A DNA stretch of 64,000 nucleotides from Cyclobacterium roseum. Lineage in GTDB: Bacteria; Bacteroidota; Bacteroidia; Cytophagales; Cyclobacteriaceae. The notes under the pieces were generated by a model. The model saw only the letters and a list, made by a program, of their open reading frames with translations. It ran no database searches and was not told where the DNA came from. Within the stretch, counting starts at the first letter, position 1. Each line of letters starts with the position of its first letter. The position numbers and the translations under genes are program-made. The stretch is taken from the NCBI RefSeq assembly GCF_010119225.1, contig NZ_WNKF01000001.1, positions 372,001 to 436,000 on the forward strand. The letters run 5' to 3'. Shown here one piece after another: positions 8,489-16,355 of the stretch.

Positions 8489-8917
8489 TTAATAATGCGC
8501 TTCTTTGATATATCCCCAACCTTCTCCTTGTTTGGTGACGATTTCCAGGATACCATCCGGCACCGTTTTTACGCCTGCCAACAATTGAGAGGAGTTGATT
8601 TGATGCCTTTTCAGCGTGGCTTCACAAACCACGAAAGTCACCCGTTCGTTGCCTTCAAACTGTTGGATTTCCTTGGCCACAGCAGAGGATTCTTTAAGTA
8701 CCATGGGATAAGCACCGGCATAGACCACTACTTCAAATTCCGAGTCGGGATAGTTGGCAGCCATCATGCCTACATGCCTGAGCGTGGCCTGATGCGTGGC
8801 TTCATCTTTACTGGTAATATCAAACACCACTTTTACCGGTGGGGATTGTGCCCAGAGCCCAAGGCTTAGAATAAACAAGGGGCAAAACAGAATGATTTTT
8901 TTCATCTTTTTGAACAT
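8489..8917 (-). CDS. Exported DsrE family protein
   Basis: A 142-residue protein with a Sec signal peptide (KKIILFCPLFILSLGLWAQ) and one DsrE/DsrF-like domain: VKVVFDITSKDE first strand, DSEFEVVVYAGAYPMVL, then VTFVVCEATLKRHQI with the Cys where sulfur-trafficking DsrE proteins carry their active Cys, and a C-terminal VPDGILEIVTKQGEGWGYI. DsrE proteins carry persulfide sulfur, normally in the cytoplasm; export to the periplasm is notable. It lies 23 bases upstream of the TsdA-like cytochrome and 23 bases after the Tat-exported paralogue. An alternative ATG at 8905 would remove four residues without changing the signal peptide. Confidence 0.87.
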   Translation of the reverse strand: MFKKMKKIILFCPLFILSLGLWAQSPPVKVVFDITSKDEATHQATLRHVGMMAANYPDSEFEVVVYAGAYPMVLKESSAVAKEIQQFEGNERVTFVVCEATLKRHQINSSQLLAGVKTVPDGILEIVTKQGEGWGYIKEAHY

Positions 8918-8940
8918 TAGGATTAATCAGGAAATCAATT

Positions 8941-9615
8941 TTAACCTCCGGCATAAATGTATGCGCAGTTTTTTTGATGTGCACGGGAGAGTGCCCATAC
9001 CCCGGACGGAACAATCTGAACCTCCGGCAATACTCCTCTGGACCAGTCTGCTTTTACGGCTTCAGGGTCCATTTCCAATTGTTGTGCAGCCATACCACTA
9101 TACACCGTTAAGGCCATGTCGCAGACACAAAACATGGCCCCCCTGTCATGCAGTTTTTTCATTCCATCGATACCCGGCATGGGATAATCACCGTCTTGAG
9201 GTATAAAAAAAGGATTACGTTGGGATGGAGCACCGGTGTTGTTATCCACAATGTTAAACATTTCTCCCAGGGGATATTTTTCCCACAATTGGTCATTTAA
9301 AGCAAAAGGAATGGCATTGTGTCGCAAGACAACCATGGCTGTCATTTCATCATCGGATAGGCCGGTCTGGTTGTTGGTCTGGTAAAAAACCCAGGACCAA
9401 ATAAAGGGAAATCCGGCATTTGGTTCAGGAGCATCATATACTACCCGTTGATCCCCCTTGACGCCATCGAACCAGGCATCTGCTTCATGGAGGACTTTTG
9501 TATCCATTTTGTCTCCAATCATTAGCGGACTGGAAAAAGCAGAGAGACCTGCAGTGGCACCGGTGGCCAGAGCTCCTATAAATTTTCTTCGGGAATTTTT
9601 TACTGGGGTTTTCAT
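8941..9615 (-). CDS. Tat-exported DsrE-like protein
   Basis: A 224-residue protein beginning with a twin-arginine signal (NSRRKFIGALATGATAG), so it is probably exported folded or with a cofactor. The second half follows the DsrE pattern seen in the next two genes: TAMVVLRHNAIPFAL, then GAMFCVCDMALTVYSG with Cys at the expected site (here a Cys-x-Cys), and VPSGVWALSRAHQKNCAYIYAG, which lines up with VPDGILEIVTKQGEGWGYI of the neighbour. The N-terminal 60-70 residues are extra. It is the first gene of the sulfur operon, 272 bases downstream of the hybrid regulator on the same strand. I infer a periplasmic sulfur-carrier role. Confidence 0.72.
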   Translation of the reverse strand: MKTPVKNSRRKFIGALATGATAGLSAFSSPLMIGDKMDTKVLHEADAWFDGVKGDQRVVYDAPEPNAGFPFIWSWVFYQTNNQTGLSDDEMTAMVVLRHNAIPFALNDQLWEKYPLGEMFNIVDNNTGAPSQRNPFFIPQDGDYPMPGIDGMKKLHDRGAMFCVCDMALTVYSGMAAQQLEMDPEAVKADWSRGVLPEVQIVPSGVWALSRAHQKNCAYIYAGG

Positions 9616-9834
9616 GGTTGATTTGGTTATGGTTTATAAATAGATTCGTACAATAAAGCAATGTGGAATCAAGCCTGTTGGATCTAAACTTACCAGGTGA
9701 AAAGAATCAATTTCTAATTTTAATTAAAGGCCTGTACCGATTTTTCTAGGCAAGACCTGGCGGATCAGGTGCATTAGGCTCGTTGCCCACATGAATTGTA
9801 CGTTTCAAAGCTATGGATTACAGCTCACAGCTGC

Positions 9835-9872
9835 TTTCGGTATTGTTGCAACTCCTTTCGATATTGTTGCAA
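9835..9872. repeat. 17-base tandem repeat between the regulator and sulfur operon
   Basis: TTTCGGTATTGTTGCAA (9835-9851) is repeated with one change as TTTCGATATTGTTGCAA (9856-9872), period 21 bases, i.e. two helical turns. It sits just downstream of the hybrid regulator stop and upstream of the Tat-DsrE gene. Two direct half sites at a 21-base period are what an AraC-type dimer could bind, but no functional claim can be made from sequence alone. Confidence 0.5.
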
Positions 9873-9887
9873 AGGACAAAAAATGAG

Positions 9888-12800
9888 TTAGTTGCGGCTT
9901 TCAGTAGGGCTTTCCCCAAACGTTTTCCTGAATATCTGAGAAAAATAAACCGGCGATTTAAAGCCTACCCGATAGGCTACTTCTGCAATGGTAAGGTTCT
10001 CCACAGTGAGCAGTTCTTTTGCCTTTTCAAGGCGGATCATGCGAATGTAGATGGAGGTGGAGTATCCGGTGATGGCTTTTATTTTCCGATGTACTTGCGA
10101 CCGACTCAGAGAAATGGCATCAGCGAGGTGATCTACTGAAAAATCCTCTTCTCCCAGGTGTTCTAAGATGACCCTTTCGACTTTCACCAAGAAACTTTCG
10201 ATGGAAGAACTGATAGGCTCATAGCCGGGCTCACTGCTTAGGAAGCGCCGACTGTACTTTTGTTGAAGCCGCTTCCGGGTCTCCAGCAATTTTTCCAGAC
10301 GGATCAATAATTCTGTTTTATCAAATGGTTTCGCCAGGTAGGCATCTGCCCCTTTGGAAAGTCCGGTCAGCCGGGCCTCCTTTTCTGCCAGGGCGGTCAA
10401 CATAATAATCGGAATATGGTCACTGCGCTTATCGGCTTTGAGCGTGGCGCAGACTTCAAAACCATCCATTCCGGGCATCATGACATCACAAATGATGATG
10501 TCCGGAATATGTGCATAAGCCAATTCCAGTCCGGTTTGTCCATTCAACGCATGAAGACAATGGTATTTATTCTTCAACGCCATTTTCAAATAATTGGCCA
10601 CATCCAGGTTGTCCTCAATGATGAGGACCAGCGGTAAATCCAGGTCTTGGGCCTTTTCATCGATATCTTTTAGGGCATAGGGTAGGGAGGGTTGAAAGAA
10701 TTGGCTAAGGTCTTGCTCGGTGGCTTTAGGGGCAGCCAAGGTAATGGGTAGGTGGACAGTAAATGTACTACCCATTCCAGCGTGACTTTCAACTTTTATT
10801 GTTCCCCCCATCAATTCCACCAGATCTTTAGTCAGCGCAAGACCAATACCTGTTCCCTCTGAATGCCGGGTCGAAGATTGGTCTGCCTGATAAAAACGGT
10901 CGAAAACGTAAGGGATTTCCTCTTGCTGAAGTCCTTTACCATTATCGTTAACTATTAATGTAAAACATCTTGTGACTGACCCGAAGATCTGGGTAAGGTG
11001 AATAGTTATCTGACCATGATCAGGAGTAAATTTTATAGCGTTCGACAGGAGGTTTGAAACGATCATTGCGAGTTTAGCAGGGTCAAAATCCATGACCAAT
11101 TGACCCACCTGCGCATCAACATCCAGCTTAATTTGTTTTTCCCGGGCCATGGATTCAAAACTTTCACAGATGTATTTGATAAAAGGAACCACGTCCTTTT
11201 GCAGCATTTCCAGTTCCAGATGTCCACTTTCAAGCTTAGCCAAATCGAGCATTTTATTGACCAATTGCAAGAGGTTTTTGCCGTTTCTTTGAATCATTTC
11301 CAGTCGCTGATCGGTATCTTCCCACCGGTGGTTCCCTGCTTTCGATCGGAGGGTATCCGTGAGACCGAGAATAACCGTCAGTGGGGTACGGAACTCATGG
11401 GTAATATTGGTGTAAAGATTGCTTTTAAAATGATCTATTTCGGTTAGCCGCCTGCTTTCCGCTACTGCCAGTTTTCGGGAGACTTTAAATTTGTAAAACC
11501 ATCGGAATAGTAACAACAGTATAATGATAAAAAGGGTGTAGGCCCACCACCGGGTCCACCAGGGGGGCAGGATAGTGAATTGTAGGGAAGCGCCTTTTTC
11601 GCTCCACAGCCCGTCACTACTACTAGCGATTACCTGAAAGGTATACTTCCCGGCATCCAGATTGGTATACCTGGCGGTTCGTTGTTCACCAGCTTCTATC
11701 CATTCCGAATCATAGGGGAGCATTCTGTATTTATATCGATTTTTTGATGGGTCGGTGTAATGAAGCCCGACGTAATCAAAAGTTAAATCATTTTGTAAGT
11801 GGGAGAGTGTAAGTTTTTTTCCCGTATTTCCTTTATTTGAGGACCAGTCAAACGGTTTTCCGGAAACTTGTATACCATTCAGGACCACCTCGGGAGGGTA
11901 TGGGTTTCCTGCTATTTTATGCGGATAAAAGGATACCAAGCCGCCATCGCCACCAAAAAAAAGCTGACCATCCGCACTTTTAAAAGCACCCGTATGATTA
12001 AAACTGGTAATGGAAAGGCCGTCTGAAGCATCATAATTTGTAAAGTCCAGGTTTTTTGGATCAAAGCGCACAATTCCATTGCCGGTAGAAAGCCAGTAAT
12101 TTTCCTTTTCATCTTCCAGAATTCCATTGATAGTATTGCTTGACAAGCCGTCTTCCGTGGTATACTGTTCGAGTTCATGGGTCACGGTATTATAATGGAG
12201 CAAGCCGTTGCTTGTTGTTCCAATCCAAAAAGTATCCGGTGATTCTTCCAGCATGCAGGTTACCCCATATTTTTCCAGATGAGGTAAAAAACGGTCCGTT
12301 GCGGCATCGTACCGAAACAGGCCTCCCTGAAAAATACCCACCCACAAAGTCCCTTTTATGTCCTCGTGGATATCGAAGACGCTATTATAATAGGATTGGG
12401 GACTGTTATCTGAGAAATGATATCTCTTAAATGATTGCTTGTCTTTCGATAACCGGATGATTCCTCCACTCCAGGTTCCGAGCCACATCCTGCCTTTCCC
12501 ATCCACGTGCATACGAATCACAGGATCCGAGAGAGTACGGGTAGTATTGTCTTCCATCAGCTTATACGGTACAAATTGTCCTTTTTGGCGATCAAAGATG
12601 TCTACTCCGGCTTCCGTGCCTACCCAAAATGTTCCATCACTTTCCTCATAGGTAGTCCACACGATATCACTACTAATGCTTTGTTTTTCGTTCGGAACAT
12701 GACGAAAATGATGAAATTCCTTCGTTTTTAAATCCTGCCTGTTCAATCCACCACCTCTGGTTCCCAACCAGATAACTCCGGGTTGGCTCGGCGCTTCGTA

Positions 12801-14000
12801 TACCCCCATGACATGATCATAGGAAAGACTTGTTGGGTTTTCAGGTTCATGCGAATAGATAGTGAATTTATTTAGAGAGGGATCCAACTTATGCAGCCCT
12901 CCTGGTAAATTACCTATCCATAATCGATCTTGACTGTCTTGCAAAAATGACCAGACCTGGTTGGAACCAAGACTTTCAGGGTCGGCAGGGTCATGGGTAT
13001 AGAAGGTCAATTTTTGGTTGACTGGATCATAATGGTTTAGTCCTCCATTATAGGTACCCACCCAAAACTCTCCATTAGGATCTTGGTGAATAATTTTCAC
13101 ATGCGGACAGGAGGACCATAAGCCCATCTCCCCCTGGGGGGCGTACAGGTTGGAAGGATCGGGTAACATCCGAATAAACTCCTCTGTATCCGGGTCGAAA
13201 TAGTGAAGACCACTTTGGCAGGAACCAACCCATAGTTTGCCATCGCGATCCTCAAAAAGTGCGCTAATTCGATTATCAATAAGGCTGTTTGGATTTTCCG
13301 GATTATGCAAATAGCGTTTGGTGCTACCCGTCTGTATATCCATACGGATCAGACCTCCTCCGGTGCGATGGGCATCAAACGGTTCACCGGTGCCGATCCA
13401 AAGCTGATGGTTTCGATCAGCTTCCAGGACCCGTACCTCATCTTCAAGCAGGTTTACCGAATCGGTTGGATCGTTCAAAAAACGGGTAAACTGGTCGCAT
13501 TCCCGTTCATAGCGAAATAACCCTCCATTTTGGGTGCCAATCCAAAGGTTATGGTCCGGATCTTCGGTAAAGGAATTGATTTGTCCAACCTGTTCATTGG
13601 CTGGGGCCGAAGGGTTAGAAGAATATCGGATGAAGCAATCGCAGGCCGGATTGTATCGGTCAAGATCAGATTTAGAGCCAACCCATAAATCCCCTTTAAA
13701 ATCAACAAACAATTTTTCAACCCGATTTTGGGATAATGAAGAAGTATCACCGGGAATGTTGCTATAGCCTCGCAACTCGTAGCCATCGTATCGCACCAAC
13801 CCATCTTCCGTTGCCAGCCACATATATCCTTGGTGGTCCTGGGCAATGTCCAGAATGGAATTACTGGGCAAGCCATTTTCGGTGGAAAACCGTTCAAAGC
13901 TAAATGCATCTGTCTGCGCAGTTATGGGGGATGGGAAGGCAAGAAACAGAATAGCCAAAAGTAGCAGGGGAATCAGGAAAATGAGCGAAATTCGTTTCAT
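9888..14000 (-). CDS. Hybrid two-component system regulator (sensor kinase, receiver, AraC output in one protein)
   Basis: A 1370-residue protein. Order: signal/anchor (residues 1-29), two-component-regulator propeller repeats in the periplasm (many GLVRYDG, LWIGT and GGLFRYD type blades, to about 690), a Y_Y_Y domain (about 720-790), one membrane segment near 815, HisKA with phospho-acceptor His868 in NITHEFRTPL, HATPase (NDNGKGL, GTGIGLAL), receiver with Asp1172 in IIICDVMMPGMDGFE, then AraC HTH to the end. All catalytic residues are present. The ATG at 14000 puts the signal peptide first; a frame to 14039 would add 13 polar residues. Such regulators usually sense glycans for polysaccharide loci; here the genes downstream are for sulfur chemistry and the divergent neighbour is a copper oxidase. 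Confidence 0.95.
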   Translation of the reverse strand: MKRISLIFLIPLLLLAILFLAFPSPITAQTDAFSFERFSTENGLPSNSILDIAQDHQGYMWLATEDGLVRYDGYELRGYSNIPGDTSSLSQNRVEKLFVDFKGDLWVGSKSDLDRYNPACDCFIRYSSNPSAPANEQVGQINSFTEDPDHNLWIGTQNGGLFRYERECDQFTRFLNDPTDSVNLLEDEVRVLEADRNHQLWIGTGEPFDAHRTGGGLIRMDIQTGSTKRYLHNPENPNSLIDNRISALFEDRDGKLWVGSCQSGLHYFDPDTEEFIRMLPDPSNLYAPQGEMGLWSSCPHVKIIHQDPNGEFWVGTYNGGLNHYDPVNQKLTFYTHDPADPESLGSNQVWSFLQDSQDRLWIGNLPGGLHKLDPSLNKFTIYSHEPENPTSLSYDHVMGVYEAPSQPGVIWLGTRGGGLNRQDLKTKEFHHFRHVPNEKQSISSDIVWTTYEESDGTFWVGTEAGVDIFDRQKGQFVPYKLMEDNTTRTLSDPVIRMHVDGKGRMWLGTWSGGIIRLSKDKQSFKRYHFSDNSPQSYYNSVFDIHEDIKGTLWVGIFQGGLFRYDAATDRFLPHLEKYGVTCMLEESPDTFWIGTTSNGLLHYNTVTHELEQYTTEDGLSSNTINGILEDEKENYWLSTGNGIVRFDPKNLDFTNYDASDGLSITSFNHTGAFKSADGQLFFGGDGGLVSFYPHKIAGNPYPPEVVLNGIQVSGKPFDWSSNKGNTGKKLTLSHLQNDLTFDYVGLHYTDPSKNRYKYRMLPYDSEWIEAGEQRTARYTNLDAGKYTFQVIASSSDGLWSEKGASLQFTILPPWWTRWWAYTLFIIILLLLFRWFYKFKVSRKLAVAESRRLTEIDHFKSNLYTNITHEFRTPLTVILGLTDTLRSKAGNHRWEDTDQRLEMIQRNGKNLLQLVNKMLDLAKLESGHLELEMLQKDVVPFIKYICESFESMAREKQIKLDVDAQVGQLVMDFDPAKLAMIVSNLLSNAIKFTPDHGQITIHLTQIFGSVTRCFTLIVNDNGKGLQQEEIPYVFDRFYQADQSSTRHSEGTGIGLALTKDLVELMGGTIKVESHAGMGSTFTVHLPITLAAPKATEQDLSQFFQPSLPYALKDIDEKAQDLDLPLVLIIEDNLDVANYLKMALKNKYHCLHALNGQTGLELAYAHIPDIIICDVMMPGMDGFEVCATLKADKRSDHIPIIMLTALAEKEARLTGLSKGADAYLAKPFDKTELLIRLEKLLETRKRLQQKYSRRFLSSEPGYEPISSSIESFLVKVERVILEHLGEEDFSVDHLADAISLSRSQVHRKIKAITGYSTSIYIRMIRLEKAKELLTVENLTIAEVAYRVGFKSPVYFSQIFRKTFGESPTESRN

Positions 14001-14654
14001 ATTTTTTCCTTTAATTATCTGTTTACCCCTTCCTGCCAAACTTTTACTCCCTTGCGATTCACCGGTTTGTTGAGGTCCGGAATGGGTAGGTATTATTCGT
14101 TGGCGCTATTAATCTGCTCAGGAAAGTTTTGAATGAGGGGCGGAAAGAATTGGTAAACTTTCAGGCTTGATCCCTACCAATTAAAATTTAATTGTATTTT
14201 AATTCGCGACTATAAAAGGAAAGTATAATAAATTTACTGAAAAAACAAATTTTATTTGTTTAACTTTTAGTGTGCCTGATAAAATGAATCGAAGGGTGAT
14301 GAAGGATGAGATAACCCAGGGATTTAAACAAGTCCCATCTGTGAAATTCCACGTTCTTAGGTTTCCAGTTTCTGTTGGCATACTTAACCTGCTGCGGTGT
14401 AGGACCAGCGCTGGGCATTCCTGATGTTCCAGTTTAGACCGGCCGTTCCTCGGCTTCAATAATAATGGTTCGGTTTTTGCCTGATTTTAAACTATACCAC
14501 CCCCTGATGCGAATCGTATTGGCCGTATATGAGCCGAGGTTAGGGCAAAGGCCTTTAATGAATTCCCGAGAAGATAATGATTTGAGTTCAGGAAAAAGAA
14601 AGCTGCATTGGAACGCAGTACTTGAAATTTTTACGCAAAAAGTTAAACAAAAAA
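14001..14654. other. Divergent intergenic region between regulator and multicopper oxidase
   Basis: About 650 bases separating the hybrid regulator (minus) from the first multicopper oxidase (plus). It must hold both promoters. It carries AT-rich stretches around 14180-14270 but no clear TAnnTTTG box at the right distance from either gene, no strong hairpin, and no coding frame with a recognisable product. Confidence 0.5.
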
Positions 14655-16343
14655 ATGGTTGATCTTTCGAAAATTGACAGAAGAAAATTTATTTCCAAAG
14701 CAGGTTCTGGCGCAGCCCTGGTGATGGGATGGCCCATATTGTCTTCCTGTGACAATAGCAACAGATCGAAAGGAAGTACTGAGGCAACTAAATCCTTTGA
14801 GCCTGATATTGATCTGGAGCTAACTGCAGTGCAGAGCAGGATGGCTATACTTCCAGGCAGCGAAACCAATGTCTGGCATTTTCAAGGAAGGTTAATCAAA
14901 GGTGATGAAAATGTACTCGAAGAGGTAGAAGGAAGCTATTTGGGTCCGACTATAAAGGTAAGAAAAGGACAAAAAATACGGATTAGATTTACTAATAGTT
15001 TGCCGGAGGAAACAATTGTTCACTGGCATGGTATGCACGTACCTGAAGAGTATGATGGGCACCCAAAAGATGTAATTGAGACCGGGGAAACTTATGTTTA
15101 TGAATTTGAAATTTTAAATCGAGCAGGTACCTATTGGTATCATCCCCACCCACATGGCCGCACAGGTCCTCAGGTTTATAATGGCCTGGCAGGTCTTTTA
15201 TTGGTAACAGATGAGGAAGAGCAAAGCCTAAATCTTCCAGCTCAAGAATTTGACGTTCCCGTGGTGATACAGGATCGCAGTTTTGACAATGATAATCAGC
15301 TGGTATATGTCGAAAGCAGGAGGGATAGGATGAGGGGATTTTTGGGGAGTCAGATTTTGGTCAATGGAAACGCTAACCAGACATTGGACCTGAAAGCCGG
15401 CTGTAGTTACAGATTGAGGCTACTTAATGGCTCTAACTCAAGGATTTTCAAATTGGGATGGTCTGATGGAAGAAAGGTAACGGTTTTTGGTGTCGATGGA
15501 AGTTTATTAAATGAGCCGAAAAATTTGCCCTATTTGATGCTGGGGCCCGCTAAAAGGGTAGATGTTTGGTTGGATTTAACCGATATATCACAGGGCGCGG
15601 AATTAACCATGGAAAATCAATCTTTCCCCCTGGTGGAGGCGATGAGTGGTGGAATGATGGGGGGGGAAATGATGAACGGCGATGAAAGCTCATTACCTCA
15701 GGGAAGCGTATATGATGTGTTTAAGATAAAAATTAGCAGCAATGGCAGTAACCGTTATAAACTGCCGGATAAACTGGCAGGGGATAATTACTTAAAGGCT
15801 TCTGATGCAATTTACGCAACTAATCCACGACAATTCACTTTTGCAATGTCTCATATGGAATGGACAATTAACGGCCGCACCTGGGAAACAACAGGTGTAA
15901 GTGAGGAGGAAAAAGTTAAGCTTAACACCACCGAAGTGTGGGAGCTTATAAATGAGAATGGAGAAATGATGATGGGTAGTGAAGGTCACCCAAATGACGA
16001 TTCTGAAGGCCGTGGCATGATGGGTAATGGGGGAATGATGAATAGAGATGAAATGGGCCGGGGCGGTATGGGTAATCGGATGCAAATGGCTCATCCCATT
16101 CACTTGCATCAGCTTCAATTTAACGTTTTGGAATATATTGTTGATGACGTTGATCCTGAGTTATGGGATGCTGTTAAAGACGGCTTTATAAAAGAAGGTT
16201 GGCATGATACCGTTTTGTTAATGCCAGGCATGCGAGTCAAAATCATTATGAGGTTTGAGAATTTTAAAGGGCTTTTTCTCTATCACTGCCACAATTTGGA
16301 ACATGAGGATATGGGAATGATGCGAAATTTTTTGATAAATTAA
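14655..16343 (+). CDS. Tat-exported multicopper oxidase, CueO-like
   Basis: A 562-residue protein. The twin-arginine motif DRRKFISK (Arg9, Arg10) is followed by a lipobox-like LSSC (Cys32), so it may be a Tat-exported lipoprotein. Copper ligands: HWHGMH (His123, His125), YHPHPHG (His163, 165, 167), HPIHLH (from His480) and YHCHNLEHEDMGM (His544, Cys545, His546), giving complete type 1, 2 and 3 sites. Two Met-rich insertions (MSGGMMGGEMM, and GMMGNGGMMNRDEMGRGGMG before the third ligand set) resemble the Met-rich copper(I)-binding region of CueO. Likely role is periplasmic copper(I) oxidation. ATG at 14655 chosen; an upstream TTG at 14622 is unlikely. First gene of a copper operon, 12 bases before the next. 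Confidence 0.92.
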   Translation: MVDLSKIDRRKFISKAGSGAALVMGWPILSSCDNSNRSKGSTEATKSFEPDIDLELTAVQSRMAILPGSETNVWHFQGRLIKGDENVLEEVEGSYLGPTIKVRKGQKIRIRFTNSLPEETIVHWHGMHVPEEYDGHPKDVIETGETYVYEFEILNRAGTYWYHPHPHGRTGPQVYNGLAGLLLVTDEEEQSLNLPAQEFDVPVVIQDRSFDNDNQLVYVESRRDRMRGFLGSQILVNGNANQTLDLKAGCSYRLRLLNGSNSRIFKLGWSDGRKVTVFGVDGSLLNEPKNLPYLMLGPAKRVDVWLDLTDISQGAELTMENQSFPLVEAMSGGMMGGEMMNGDESSLPQGSVYDVFKIKISSNGSNRYKLPDKLAGDNYLKASDAIYATNPRQFTFAMSHMEWTINGRTWETTGVSEEEKVKLNTTEVWELINENGEMMMGSEGHPNDDSEGRGMMGNGGMMNRDEMGRGGMGNRMQMAHPIHLHQLQFNVLEYIVDDVDPELWDAVKDGFIKEGWHDTVLLMPGMRVKIIMRFENFKGLFLYHCHNLEHEDMGMMRNFLIN

Positions 16344-16355
16344 AATCTGATATTA

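Noticed and set aside
14199-14459. 86-codon open frame on the minus strand between regulator and oxidase
   Set aside because: No start context, no homology that I can see and low-complexity content; treated as chance.
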